Shown: positions 40,637 through 49,528, counted from the first letter of the stretch. The stretch: 64,000 nt of DNA from Amycolatopsis vastitatis (GCF_002234595.1 NZ_NMUL01000058.1:52169-116168), one strand, 5' to 3'. Numbers and translations are program-made. Notes: generated by a model from the sequence alone, not told the origin.

Positions 40637-41917
40637 ATGAGCGGAGAGGACATCACCCACGCGGGCTGGGCACCGGTGCGGTGGAAGCTGTGGTCGTTGC
40701 CCGGGCGGGTGCGGTTCCTCGTCCTGGGCGTCATCCTGGTGGCGTTCGGCGTGCTGGTGCTCGCCGCCCGGACGGCGCCGACGGACCGGCAGTGGGTGAC
40801 GGCCGGCTGGCTCGTCGCGGCGGCATTGCCGCACCTGCACGCGTCGCACCTCATCGAACGGCGGCGCCGCGACCGGTCGGGTACGCCCTACGTCGACCTC
40901 TGCAGCGTCTGGATCTTCGCCGGCGTCATCGCCTTGCCGCTGGTGCTCGAAGTCGCGCTGGTGGCCGCGATCTATGGCCACCGCTGGCTGCTGGTCAACC
41001 GGTTCGACGCGGTCCGGCCGCCGCACCGCACGGTGTTCACCGCCGCGACGCTCGCGCTGGCCGCCACCGCCGCGGCCGCCGTGCTGCGGGCGACCGGGGC
41101 GCACGAGCACCTCGCGCAGCTCGGCGCCGGCGTCCGGCCGGGCTGGGCCGATCTGGCGGCCGTGGTCACCGCGGCCGCGGTGCAGTGGGCGGTCAACACC
41201 GCGCTCGTCGGCACGGTCATCGCCTGGACCGTCACCGTCGAGCACCGCCGGCGGCTGCTGGGCAGCGCCTCGGACAACCTGCTGGAGGTCAGCCAGCTGG
41301 CGCTCGGCGTCTTCGTGGCGCTCGCGCTGCTGTGGTGGCCGCCCGCGGCGCTGCTGATGATCATCCCGACGTTCGCGCTGCACCAGTGCGTCCAGCTCGA
41401 CCAGCTGAAGCTGGCCGCCCGCACGGACCACCGAACCGGGCTGCTGAACGCGAAGGCCTGGGGCGAACAGGCCGAGCACGCGCTCGAGCGCGCCCGCGCG
41501 ACCCGGCAGCGGGTGGGCGTGCTGATGATCGACCTCGACTGGTTCAAGCGCATCAACGACACCCACGGCCACCCGGTCGGCGACGACGTCCTCGCCGCGG
41601 TGGCCACCGTCCTGACCCGGGCCGTCCGGCGCGGTGACACGGTCGGCCGGTACGGCGGCGAGGAGTTCGCCGTCCTGCTGCCCGACGTCGACGAAGCCGA
41701 AGTCCGCGCCATCGCCGAGCGGATCCGGCTCCGGATCCGCGCGTTGCGCGTCTCCACGCCCACGGGCGAGCCGGTGACGTTGTCGGCGACGATCGGCGCG
41801 GCCCTGCACCCGGTGGTGCCGGCGGCCGATCTCGACGGGGTGATCCGGGCGGCCGACGACGCGCTGTACGCGGGCAAGAAAGCGGGCCGCGACCGGGTGG
41901 CCCTCGCCGCTCTCTGA
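40637..41917 (+). CDS. GGDEF diguanylate cyclase with membrane sensor
   Basis: A 426-residue protein. Six or so N-terminal hydrophobic helices (about 25-240) precede a GGDEF domain. The active motif GGEEF is intact, and an inhibitory RxxD site (RRGD) lies five residues before it, so it should make cyclic di-GMP and be feedback inhibited. In actinomycetes cyclic di-GMP controls development. The gene appears monocistronic. Confidence 0.9.
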   Translation: MSGEDITHAGWAPVRWKLWSLPGRVRFLVLGVILVAFGVLVLAARTAPTDRQWVTAGWLVAAALPHLHASHLIERRRRDRSGTPYVDLCSVWIFAGVIALPLVLEVALVAAIYGHRWLLVNRFDAVRPPHRTVFTAATLALAATAAAAVLRATGAHEHLAQLGAGVRPGWADLAAVVTAAAVQWAVNTALVGTVIAWTVTVEHRRRLLGSASDNLLEVSQLALGVFVALALLWWPPAALLMIIPTFALHQCVQLDQLKLAARTDHRTGLLNAKAWGEQAEHALERARATRQRVGVLMIDLDWFKRINDTHGHPVGDDVLAAVATVLTRAVRRGDTVGRYGGEEFAVLLPDVDEAEVRAIAERIRLRIRALRVSTPTGEPVTLSATIGAALHPVVPAADLDGVIRAADDALYAGKKAGRDRVALAAL

Positions 41918-41985
41918 CGAGTCCCGTGCCGGGCGAATCGGCGGGACCGACGTTTGCCCGCTCCCGGGGCGGGCATCTCCTGGCC

Positions 41986-42126
41986 ATGGCTGAAGCGGGA
42001 ATCACCGAGATGTCGGGCCGGGCCGGGGTCGTCGCGGGGCTGCGGCGCGTCCTGCTGGCGTTCGGGGTGGGCGGCGCGCTGGCGTGCGTCGCCTGGATGG
42101 CGTTGTGGCTGGCCATGCACGTCTGA
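41986..42126 (+). CDS. putative single-helix small membrane protein
   Basis: A 46-residue frame with one hydrophobic helix (LLAFGVGGALACVAWMALWL). It follows the cyclase gene by 68 bp on the same strand. The ribosome site is weak, so translation is uncertain. A strong hairpin follows. Confidence 0.35.
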   Translation: MAEAGITEMSGRAGVVAGLRRVLLAFGVGGALACVAWMALWLAMHV

Positions 42127-42158
42127 CTGCCCGCGCCCGGCGGTCTTCCGGGCTGACG

Positions 42159-42190
42159 CGGGTGCCGGCCGGGAGCCCGGCCGGCACCCG
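42159..42190. terminator. strong hairpin between convergent small genes
   Basis: A 15-bp perfect stem with a 2-nt nominal loop (arms begin CGGGTGCCGGCCGGG) lies between the stop codons of the small membrane protein and the Cys-ended peptide. It likely terminates both transcripts. Confidence 0.75.
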
Positions 42191-42195
42191 GGAGA

Positions 42196-42321
42196 TCACT
42201 GGCAGGCTTCGCAGTCCGGGTCGTCGATGCGGCAGGCGGCCCCGTCGGTGAGCGGGAAGTCGAAGTCCTCCAGCTCGGGCACGGCGGTGGCGGTTTCGGC
42301 CGGGGTGGTCGTAGCGGACAT
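42196..42321 (-). CDS. 41-residue peptide with Cys-rich C-terminus
   Basis: A small acidic protein: a Thr/Ala-rich start, a middle ELEDFDFPLTDG and a C-terminal segment ACRIDDPDCEACQ with three Cys. GAGGGAG lies 4 nt before the ATG. It follows the glycosyltransferase gene by 83 bp on the same strand and ends at a strong hairpin. The leader/core look resembles ribosomally made peptide precursors, but no lanthionine or other maturation gene is adjacent. Confidence 0.5.
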   Translation of the reverse strand: MSATTTPAETATAVPELEDFDFPLTDGAACRIDDPDCEACQ

Positions 42322-42404
42322 GGCACTCCCTCGAGGACGGACGGTTTCTACCCGTGTGTAGCGCCGAAGATCGACGGGCATTCCGTGACGCGCGCCACAC
42401 TCGG

Positions 42405-43547
42405 TCAAGTGAGCCCCTCGAGATCGGCGACGAAATCGGTGATCGGCCGCAGTTCGCCGATGCGGCGCCGTAAACCCCGCGCGGCCGACCGGTACGAAGG
42501 CTCGCCGAGGACACGGGAGACGGCGTCGGCCAGCCGTTCCGGCGTGAGCCCGGCCGCGTCGACCCGGAACCCGGCGCCCAGTTCCCGGACGCGCCCGGCG
42601 TTCGCCGGCTGGTCGGCGAACAACGGCACCGCCACCATCGGCACCCCGGCCGACAACGCCTCGCGCACGCCGCTGAATCCCGCGTGTGTCAGGAAAACGT
42701 CGCTCGCGGCGAGCAACGCGCGTTGCGGCACGAAGCCCGCCAGCTCGACGTTTTCCGGGCGGGGACCGGTCCACGACGCCACGGCCTCGTCGCTGCCGAG
42801 CGCGACGACGGCCCGCACCCCCAGCGCGCCGAGTGCTTCCACCGTGATCGCCAACAGCTCGGAGTCCGGCGCCAGCAGGGAAGGCACGTTCGAGCCGAAG
42901 GCGGCCAGCACGACCGGCCCGGCTTCGGCGGGAGCCACGGCGGGTTCGGGGACGCGGTGGTACCGGTGCCCCGGTGTGCGCAGTTCGGCCGGGTACCACG
43001 GCTCCGGCAGCAGACCGGCGGTCAGCGTGGCCGTCACCGAGCCGGACGGCGGCAGCCCGAAGCCGCCGCGCAGGACGTCCAGCCGAGCGCCCAGGTCCGG
43101 CACCAGCCGGGGAAGCAGCGGCGCGATGTCGACCACCGCGGAGGGCACGCCGAGGACCTCGGCGGCCAGGTACCCGCCGTACTCGTTGGTCTCCCGCACG
43201 ATCACGTCGGGGTGCCACGCGGCGTCGACGACGTTCGCGGCGAACTCCGCGGTCATCGTGTCGTTGAACAGGGGCACGGCCAGTGGCCCGGTCACCTCCG
43301 GCCGCCAGTGCCGGAGCTTCGAGAGGAGCGACCGGTCCAGCAGGTCCGGCCGCCGCCCCAGTTCCCCGGGGGCCAGGGCGTCCGGCAGCACCACGACCGG
43401 GACCCCGAGCCGCTCGACGTCGTCCGCGACCGCCGCCCCGGTGGCGATCGCGACCTCGTGCCCCGCTTCCCGCGCCGCCCGCGCCAGCGGCACCAGCACG
43501 GGCATCAGGTGCGACCGGATCGGCAGCCCGGTCAGCAGAACCCGCAT
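42405..43547 (-). CDS. GT1 family glycosyltransferase (macrolide/UGT type)
   Basis: A 380-residue GT-B fold glycosyltransferase. The start MRVLLTGLPIRSHLMP is typical of the N-terminal domain, and FLTHAGFSGVREALSAGVP with PLFADQPANAGR forms the nucleotide-sugar motif in the C-terminal domain. Such enzymes attach sugars to small molecules or antibiotics. No sugar-biosynthesis or polyketide gene is nearby. Confidence 0.85.
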   Translation of the reverse strand: MRVLLTGLPIRSHLMPVLVPLARAAREAGHEVAIATGAAVADDVERLGVPVVVLPDALAPGELGRRPDLLDRSLLSKLRHWRPEVTGPLAVPLFNDTMTAEFAANVVDAAWHPDVIVRETNEYGGYLAAEVLGVPSAVVDIAPLLPRLVPDLGARLDVLRGGFGLPPSGSVTATLTAGLLPEPWYPAELRTPGHRYHRVPEPAVAPAEAGPVVLAAFGSNVPSLLAPDSELLAITVEALGALGVRAVVALGSDEAVASWTGPRPENVELAGFVPQRALLAASDVFLTHAGFSGVREALSAGVPMVAVPLFADQPANAGRVRELGAGFRVDAAGLTPERLADAVSRVLGEPSYRSAARGLRRRIGELRPITDFVADLEGLT

Positions 43548-43719
43548 CGCACCCCCCTGATCCGCTGCGGCCCAGCGTAGCCGGGTAACTGGCGGCCGAA
43601 GGGGCGGAATCCGCTGCCCCTCGGGACTGCGCAGCGGCCCCCGGCCGGGTGATCTTCCGGGCGGCGAGGGCGCCGAAGCTGCGTTACCGTCGCGATCGGG
43701 TCTCGGGGGAAGGCAGGAG

Positions 43720-44550
43720 ATGACGATCGACCACGCGGGCGGCCCGGTGCGCAAGCGGGGGCGCCGGGCCCGCCGGCCCGACCCGGACGGCGGCCCGGTC
43801 GCGGAGTTCGCGCACGCGCTGCTGGTGCTCAAGGAGGCGGCGGGCGACCCGTCCTACGACCGGATGCGCACCGAATTCGGGGCGGTGGCGTCGAAGTCGG
43901 CGCTGGCGGCCGCCGCGCGCGGGCTGCAGCTGCCCAGCTGGGAAACCACCTGGGAGTTCGTGCGGCCCCTCGCTGTCACCGTGCTCGGCCGGGAGGAGGA
44001 AGAGACCCGGCGCGAGTGGCGGGCCCGCTGGAACGCGGCCCGGCAGGACGGCGACGGCGGCGGGACGGCCGGACCGGAAGGTGCGCGGCACGGGTGGCTG
44101 CTGGTCGCCGCGGTCGTCGTCGCGGTGGCGGCGGGCGTCGTGGTCGCCGTGAACGTGCCGCGTGCCCGAAGCGGCGGGGAACCGTCGCTGCCGATCGAAG
44201 GCGACGCCTCAAGCCTGGTCGCCGACGTCACCTACCCCGACGGCAGCCGGGTCGCCGTGAACCAGCGGTTCGTCAAGACGTGGCGGCTGCGCAACGCCGG
44301 CACGGTCGCCTGGCACGGCCGGTTCCTGCAGCGCCTGCCCCCGCTCGACGGCCTGGACGTCTGCCACACCGATCCGCGCGTGCCGCTGCCGGACGCCGGG
44401 CCCGGCGCGGAGGTGACGGTCAGCGTGCCGGTCCAGGCCCGCGGCACGCCGGGACCCTGCCAGGTGTTCTGGAAGATGGTCGACTCCGGCGGGCGGTTCT
44501 ACCTGCCGCAGTCGAGCGGCATCTACTTCCAGGTCGACGTGACCGGCTGA
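43720..44550 (+). CDS. HTH-transmembrane-NBR1-Ig-like domain protein
   Basis: A 276-residue protein. Residues 25-105 form a helical HTH-like region (DPSYDRMRTEFGAVASKSALAAAARG), then one transmembrane helix (about 125-147), then an exported NBR1-Ig-like domain (TWRLRNAGTVAWHGRFLQR) to the end. The architecture suggests a one-pass sensor with DNA-binding or partner-binding inside the cell and a beta-sandwich outside. Function unknown. Confidence 0.75.
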   Translation: MTIDHAGGPVRKRGRRARRPDPDGGPVAEFAHALLVLKEAAGDPSYDRMRTEFGAVASKSALAAAARGLQLPSWETTWEFVRPLAVTVLGREEEETRREWRARWNAARQDGDGGGTAGPEGARHGWLLVAAVVVAVAAGVVVAVNVPRARSGGEPSLPIEGDASSLVADVTYPDGSRVAVNQRFVKTWRLRNAGTVAWHGRFLQRLPPLDGLDVCHTDPRVPLPDAGPGAEVTVSVPVQARGTPGPCQVFWKMVDSGGRFYLPQSSGIYFQVDVTG

Positions 44551-44551
44551 G

Positions 44552-44583
44552 CCCCGGCCCCACGCGAGCGCGCGGGGCCGGGG
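44552..44583. terminator. bidirectional hairpin terminator
   Basis: Stem CCCCGGCCCC / GGGGCCGGGG with one inner mismatch and three further pairs around a 4-nt loop. It lies between convergent stop codons. Confidence 0.7.
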
Positions 44584-44597
44584 GCGTGGTCACCGGC

Positions 44598-45038
44598 TCA
44601 GATGAAGTAGTCGACGTTGGCGACGAGGCTGGTGCCCATGCCCTTCACCCGGACCTCGAGGTTCGACGCGCTGTTGGCGGGCCACTTGACGGTCCCGACC
44701 CCCGACTGCCCGCACCCGATGCCCTGCCAGGCGTCGGGGTGGGCCGCCTTGCCCATCCGGGCCTCGACGCACGCGGCCTGGTTGGTGCCCGACTGCGTGT
44801 TCCACTCCACCCGCAGCTTCCCGTGCCAGCCGCTCGCCGGGCTGGTGTAGGAGCAGTGCTTGGACACCGGGCCCCACTTGGCCACCGCGCCGGTGGCCGT
44901 GCCGGAGCACAGGGAGAAGGTGCTGAGCGTCTCGGCGCCGGCCTGGCCGGCCGTCAGGCCCGATGACAAGGCCGTCAGCGCGACGGCCGTCCCGATGACG
45001 GCGGCGACCCGGGCCGGCTTGCTGCTCTTGGTGCGCAT
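44598..45038 (-). CDS. small secreted protein of unknown function
   Basis: A 146-residue exported protein with a clear signal peptide (about 1-36, ending GQAGAETLS). The mature part has Cys residues spaced for disulfides (SLCSG, KHCSY, AACVEA, GIGCGQ) and ends in NVDYFI. I do not recognise the fold. A long 5' region separates it from the divergent ZIP gene. Confidence 0.65.
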   Translation of the reverse strand: MRTKSSKPARVAAVIGTAVALTALSSGLTAGQAGAETLSTFSLCSGTATGAVAKWGPVSKHCSYTSPASGWHGKLRVEWNTQSGTNQAACVEARMGKAAHPDAWQGIGCGQSGVGTVKWPANSASNLEVRVKGMGTSLVANVDYFI

Positions 45039-45248
45039 GGGAATGTCCGTTTCCTTTCTCGACGACCGGCGGTCTCTCGCCGGTGCCACCGGAGCCTGGC
45101 GGCGCGGCGGGAGACGGCACAAGGAGGGGAATGTCCGGGGAATGTCTTCGCACATCAGGACAATGTTTCGCGGCCCGGAGGTGTCCCCGTCGGCGTCCGT
45201 GGGTAGTCCCTTCCCGGACGATCACGTGCCGGCGGAAAGGTGGCTCTC

Positions 45249-46004
45249 GTGCCGCAATGGGCAGAGGCGGGGCTGTGGGGCCTGGTCGGCGGGATCGCGC
45301 TGGTCCTCGGCGCCGCGGTCGCGTGGTGGGTGCGCGTGTCCCGCCGGGTCGTCGCGGGGATCATGGCCTTCGGGGCCGGCGTGCTGATCTCCGCGCTGGC
45401 CTTCGACCTGGTCGACGAGGCCCAGCACGCCGGCGGGCTGGTGCCGACCGCGGGCGGTTTCCTCGGCGGCGCGGCCGTCTACGTCGCCATCAACGTGCTG
45501 CTGGCCCGGCGGGGTGCCCGGCACCGCAAGCGCTCCGGCGGCCAGCAACCGTCCGAACAGGACACCGCGGGCAGCGGGGCCGCCATCGCCGTCGGCGCCC
45601 TGCTCGACGGGATCCCGGAATCGGTCGTGCTCGGCGTGTCGCTGCTCGGCGGCGGGGGAGTCGGGATCACGGTGCTGGCGGCGGTGTTCATCTCGAACGT
45701 CCCGGAAGGACTCTCCAGCGCCGCGGGCATGAAGGCAGCCGGGCGAAGTGCCCGGTACGTCTTCGGGGTGTGGAGCGGCATCGCGGTCGTCAGCGGGGCC
45801 GCGGCCCTCTTCGGCAACCTCCTGCTGCGGACGGCGTCCCCGGCGACGGTCGCCGCGATCACGGCGGTGGCCGCGGGGGCGATCCTGGCCATGATCGCCG
45901 ACACCATGATCCCCGAGGCGTTCGAACGCACCGAGCTCTACACCGGCCTGCTCGCCACCATCGGCTTCCTGACGGCGTTCGTCATCGGGCACGCCGGCGG
46001 CTGA
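45249..46004 (+). CDS. ZIP family metal transporter
   Basis: A 251-residue membrane protein with eight hydrophobic segments. The metal-binding helices carry DGIPES and NVPEG, the ZIP signatures, so it probably imports Zn2+ or another divalent metal. I prefer the GTG at 45249 because GGAAAGG lies 8 nt upstream; a GTG at 45240 is the alternative. The end overlaps the convergent membrane-protein gene by 23 bp. Confidence 0.83.
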   Translation: MPQWAEAGLWGLVGGIALVLGAAVAWWVRVSRRVVAGIMAFGAGVLISALAFDLVDEAQHAGGLVPTAGGFLGGAAVYVAINVLLARRGARHRKRSGGQQPSEQDTAGSGAAIAVGALLDGIPESVVLGVSLLGGGGVGITVLAAVFISNVPEGLSSAAGMKAAGRSARYVFGVWSGIAVVSGAAALFGNLLLRTASPATVAAITAVAAGAILAMIADTMIPEAFERTELYTGLLATIGFLTAFVIGHAGG

Positions 46005-46308
46005 CCACCGCGGCGACCGCGAGCCCGGCCGCGGCGAAGAGCGCGGTGGCGGCAGGACTCAGGTACTTCGACAGGCTGGGCGCGCTGCCCGGCCCGGAGA
46101 TCCACAGCGTCAGCAGCACGGCGTACACCGCCGCGAGGGCGCCGGCCCACCAGCGCAGGCGGCGCTCGCGCCGGGAGCCGATCAGGACGACGGCGATGGG
46201 AAGGCCGGCCAGCAGAGCGAACTGGCCGACAACCATGAGGGGGACAGCCCAGGCCGCGACGAGGACGGTCTTCGAGGTCCGGCCGGAGGGGCGGATGGTG
46301 GTGGTCAT
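45982..46308 (-). CDS. small membrane protein coupled to the SRPBCC gene
   Basis: A 108-residue protein with three hydrophobic helices and no recognised motif. AAGGAG precedes its ATG by 6 nt. It follows the SRPBCC gene by 11 bp, so both are in one operon divergent from the TetR gene, and it overlaps the convergent ZIP gene by 23 bp. Confidence 0.65.
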   Translation of the reverse strand: MTTTIRPSGRTSKTVLVAAWAVPLMVVGQFALLAGLPIAVVLIGSRRERRLRWWAGALAAVYAVLLTLWISGPGSAPSLSKYLSPAATALFAAAGLAVAAVVSRRRAR

Positions 46309-46319
46309 CGTCTTCTCCT

Positions 46320-46931
46320 TCACCGGCCGCAGGCGCGGGCTTCGGCGGTGGTCTTGAGATCGGCGAGCCAGGCGTCGAGGCCGCCACCCAGGTAGCGGAG
46401 GGCGGTGGCCGCGTCGGCCTCGATCTGCTCGCCGGTCCAGCTCTCCTCGGTGGCGACGAGGACGCCGTCCCGCACCGGGGTGAAGGTCCAGACGTGTACC
46501 CCGCGGTCGATGCGCAGCCCGTCGCCGACCGCCGGCCCGGTCCACCGGACGCACCGGCCGGGCTGGACCTGTCCGACGGTGGAGGTGATGACCAGCGTGG
46601 TTCCCGGGGTGGTGGGCGTGGCGGGGGCCGGGGTGGTCCACCGGAACCGCGAGCCCGGGCGCAGTGGCCCGGGGTCGAGCCGCTGCGCGCTGGTGACGGC
46701 CGGCTGCCACGACGGCCAGTCCGCCACGTCGGTGTGCAGCTTCCAGACCGTGCTCGGCGGGGCCTTGACCAGCGCCTGGGTCCGGTAGTGGAGCTGGGCC
46801 GCGGGGTCGATGCCCGCGCCGTGGCACGTCACCGGCGCCGGGGCGGCGGCCTGGGCCGGCGCCGCAAAACCGGCGAGCCCGGCGGCGAGGGGAAGGGCGA
46901 GGAGCGCGGTGCGCAGCCGGAGGGCGGTCAT
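46320..46931 (-). CDS. secreted SRPBCC-fold protein
   Basis: A 203-residue protein with a signal peptide (about 1-29, ending AQAAAP) and a START/SRPBCC domain (VKAPPSTVWKLHTDVADWPSWQPAVTS). This fold binds hydrophobic ligands, and most bacterial members are cytosolic, so export is unusual. The divergent TetR gene probably represses it. A natural ligand is unknown. Confidence 0.75.
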   Translation of the reverse strand: MTALRLRTALLALPLAAGLAGFAAPAQAAAPAPVTCHGAGIDPAAQLHYRTQALVKAPPSTVWKLHTDVADWPSWQPAVTSAQRLDPGPLRPGSRFRWTTPAPATPTTPGTTLVITSTVGQVQPGRCVRWTGPAVGDGLRIDRGVHVWTFTPVRDGVLVATEESWTGEQIEADAATALRYLGGGLDAWLADLKTTAEARACGR

Positions 46932-46963
46932 GGTTCTCTCCGTTCGTAAGTGGCTATCGTGTT

Positions 46964-47017
46964 GGTTAGAAGCTATAACCACGACGGTGTGAGTGTCAAT
47001 AGGAAAAGTGATAACCT
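46964..47017. promoter_or_regulatory. TetR operator and promoter
   Basis: The inverted repeat GGTTAGAAGCTATAACC (46964-46980) and a related ATAACCTCTAAC block (47011-47022) share the TCTAAC/GTTAGA half-site. A -10 TAACCT (47012-47017) lies 6 nt before the TetR GTG, which implies a leaderless transcript. Binding would repress both the TetR gene and the SRPBCC operon. Confidence 0.6.
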
Positions 47018-47023
47018 CTAACG

Positions 47024-47659
47024 GTGAACGAGAGCCCGCGAGAGCGCTACCGAGCCCAGGTGCGTGCGGAGATCAAGCGTCACGCGTGGGAGCAGATCGC
47101 CGCGGCGGGCGTGCCGGCGCTGTCGCTCAACGCGATCGCCAAGCAGGTGGGCATGAGCGGTCCCGCGCTGTACCGGTACTTCGCGAGCCGGGACGAGCTG
47201 ATCACCGCGCTGATCCGCGACGCCTACCGCAGCCTCGCGGACACCGTCCGGGCCGCCTCCGGCGCGGGTGCCGGCCTGGCCGGCCTCGCCCACGTCATCC
47301 GGGACTGGGCGCGCAGCGACCCGCAGCGGTACTTCCTCGTCTACGGCACGCCCGTCCCCGGCTATCAGGCCCCGGCCGACACGACCGCGATCTCGTCCGA
47401 GGTGATGGCGGTGCTGGTCGACGCCTGCGCCGCGCCCGCGGACGGCGAGCCGCCGACGCCGTTCGACGTGCACCTCGAAGACCACCGCGAGTGGGCGGGC
47501 GACCGGCCCGCCACGGCCGCGGCCCTGCACCGCGCGCTGTCCTTCTGGACGCGCCTGCACGGCGTGCTCTCCCTCGAGCTGGCCGGCCACTTCACCGGCA
47601 TGAAGTTCGACCCTGACCTGCTGATCGACGAAGAAGTGGCCGCACTGCGGACGCGGTGA
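47024..47659 (+). CDS. TetR/AcrR family transcriptional regulator
   Basis: A 211-residue regulator with an N-terminal TetR helix-turn-helix (LSLNAIAKQVGMSGPALYRYFASRDELITALI) and a WHG-type ligand domain with conserved Trp. The GTG at 47024 follows a -10 by 6 nt. It is divergent from the SRPBCC/membrane-protein operon, its probable target. Confidence 0.88.
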   Translation: MNESPRERYRAQVRAEIKRHAWEQIAAAGVPALSLNAIAKQVGMSGPALYRYFASRDELITALIRDAYRSLADTVRAASGAGAGLAGLAHVIRDWARSDPQRYFLVYGTPVPGYQAPADTTAISSEVMAVLVDACAAPADGEPPTPFDVHLEDHREWAGDRPATAAALHRALSFWTRLHGVLSLELAGHFTGMKFDPDLLIDEEVAALRTR

Positions 47660-47662
47660 GCG

Positions 47663-48520
47663 TCACCCGGTCTGTTCGCGGATCCAATCCGCCACGACGT
47701 CGACGCGGGCGATCGTCTCGGCGCCGGGCTGGGGGCACGGCGGGCCGGTGTTGACGATGGCCACCAGCGTCCCGCTGTGGTCGTCGTCGGAAAGGAAGAA
47801 CGGGCCACCCGAGTCCTGCGGGCACGGGCCGTTCTCTACCGTGCGCGTGCCCACCGGCTGGGCTTCCAGGGTCACCCGGTCGACGCCCGACACCCGGAAA
47901 TGCCCGCGTTTGAGGTGGTCCGACGGACCGAGCACGGTCGCCGAGTGCGAACCCCAGCCGGCGAACTGGAGCTGTTCGCCGACCGAGGGCCGCGTCTCGG
48001 ACAGCTTCACCGGGGCGATGCCGGTCACCGGGCTGCTGAGCTTCACCACGGCCAGGTCGTTGACCGGCGACTGCCGGACGTCCACGACCTCGGCCGTGTG
48101 CCCGCCGGGATCGCTGTCCTTCAGCCGGCCGACGGTCACCGTCATCGTGTACGGCGACCGGCCGCCGACCCGGACGTCGTGCACGTCGTGGAAGCAGTGC
48201 CCGGCGGTGACGACCCACTGCGGTGCCACCAGCGAGCCGCTGCAGGCGCCGCTGCGCACACCACCGCCGAGGACGGGAATGTCCTCCGAGGTCAGCTTCG
48301 CGTTGAAGGGCAGGATCGGGTTCGGCGCTTCTCGCGTGGTCACGGGCGCCGGGGCGGCGGTGTCCGGCAGGCTGTGCCCGGTCGTCGACGCGGCCAGGAC
48401 GGGTCCCCCGGCCGTCGCGCCGGTCGCGGTATGGGCGAAGGCGAGGCCGGCCCCGGCCAGTGCCGCGATCCCCGTCGCCCGCAGCCGGAAGAGCCGCCGT
48501 CGTTCCGAAATGGTCCTCAC
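47663..48520 (-). CDS. secreted trypsin-like serine protease
   Basis: A 285-residue exported S1-family protease. The catalytic triad lies in TAGHC, DLAVVKL and DSGGP, and Cys pairs typical of bacterial trypsins are present. A signal peptide (about 1-30) and an acidic-to-Pro-rich pro-region (to about 75) precede the mature enzyme at VLGGG. It converges on the TetR gene with a 3-bp gap. Confidence 0.9.
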   Translation of the reverse strand: MRTISERRRLFRLRATGIAALAGAGLAFAHTATGATAGGPVLAASTTGHSLPDTAAPAPVTTREAPNPILPFNAKLTSEDIPVLGGGVRSGACSGSLVAPQWVVTAGHCFHDVHDVRVGGRSPYTMTVTVGRLKDSDPGGHTAEVVDVRQSPVNDLAVVKLSSPVTGIAPVKLSETRPSVGEQLQFAGWGSHSATVLGPSDHLKRGHFRVSGVDRVTLEAQPVGTRTVENGPCPQDSGGPFFLSDDDHSGTLVAIVNTGPPCPQPGAETIARVDVVADWIREQTG

Positions 48521-48570
48521 ACCTTAAAGCACGGATGAGGACCCCGAATGGTTGCGCGATCCGGCTCTTC

Positions 48571-49521
48571 TCACACGCGGAAGGCGTCCACACCGGTCAG
48601 CCGGGCCGAAAGCGCCCAAAGCCGCGCGGCTTCGCCGGGGTCGACGGCGTGTTCGCGGACCCCGGAGACCATCGCGGAGCTCTCGGTCGGCTCGGCGACG
48701 TCGCAGTCCTCGCAGTACAGCCCGCCCAGGCCCGCGAGCTGTGTGGAAGCCGCCGCCCAGACCTGGGTCGCCGCGCCCTGCGCCGGAGTCTTGAACGTGG
48801 GGTCGGCGGGACTGCCGTCCGCGTCGACCCACCCGCGGCCGGCCATTTCGGCGTGCGTGAGGTGCCGCTGCAGGGGTGTGAGGATCGCGCCGGGGTGCAC
48901 CGAGAACGCGCGGATCCCGGACGCCCGGCCCAGCGCGTCGAGGTGGACGGCGAACAGGGCGTTGGCCGTTTTCGCCTGGGCGTAGGCGAGCCAGCGGTCG
49001 TAGCCCCGTTCGAACTGCGGGTCGGCCCAGCGGATCCCGGAAAGCTGGTGGCCCGCCGACGACACGGTCACGATCCGCGCGCCCGGCCTAATGGCCGGCC
49101 AGAGCAGGTTGACCAGGGCGTGGTGCCCCAGGTGGTTGACCGCGAAGTGGGCCTCCCAGCCCGGGCCGACCCGGGTTTCCGGGCAGGCCATGATCCCGGC
49201 GTTGCCGATGACGATGTCGATCCCGCGGCCCGACGCGAGGAACCCTTCGGCGAAACGGCGGACGCTGCCGAGGTCGGCCAGGTCGAGCTCGGCGACCTCG
49301 GCCGTGCCGCCCATCGCTCGACGGGCTTCGGCGGGACGCCGGGCCGGGACGATCACGTGGGCCCCGGCGGCGGCGAGGGCGCGGGTGGTTTCGGCGCCCA
49401 GGCCGGAATACCCGCCGGTGACGAGGGCGAGCCTGCCGGTGAGGTCGGTGCCGTGCAGGACTTCCGCCGCCGTGGTGCGGTGGCCGAAGCCGGAGCCGAT
49501 CTTGTGCTGCTGCGTGTTCAT
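48571..49521 (-). CDS. SDR oxidoreductase under MerR control
   Basis: A 316-residue short-chain dehydrogenase of the WWOX / light-dependent-reductase-like branch. TGGYSGLG binds NADP, and the Ser (VSSAG) and YAQAK give the catalytic residues. Its ATG lies 7 nt after a -10 element, so it is likely leaderless. The promoter has a 19-bp spacer with a dyad, typical of MerR activation by the divergent gene. Substrate unknown. Confidence 0.85.
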   Translation of the reverse strand: MNTQQHKIGSGFGHRTTAAEVLHGTDLTGRLALVTGGYSGLGAETTRALAAAGAHVIVPARRPAEARRAMGGTAEVAELDLADLGSVRRFAEGFLASGRGIDIVIGNAGIMACPETRVGPGWEAHFAVNHLGHHALVNLLWPAIRPGARIVTVSSAGHQLSGIRWADPQFERGYDRWLAYAQAKTANALFAVHLDALGRASGIRAFSVHPGAILTPLQRHLTHAEMAGRGWVDADGSPADPTFKTPAQGAATQVWAAASTQLAGLGGLYCEDCDVAEPTESSAMVSGVREHAVDPGEAARLWALSARLTGVDAFRV

Positions 49522-49528
49522 GGCGGCC

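Noticed and set aside
41917..41962. Possible GTCCCG/CGGGAC terminator after the diguanylate cyclase
   Set aside because: Only six base pairs with a long loop; too weak to support.
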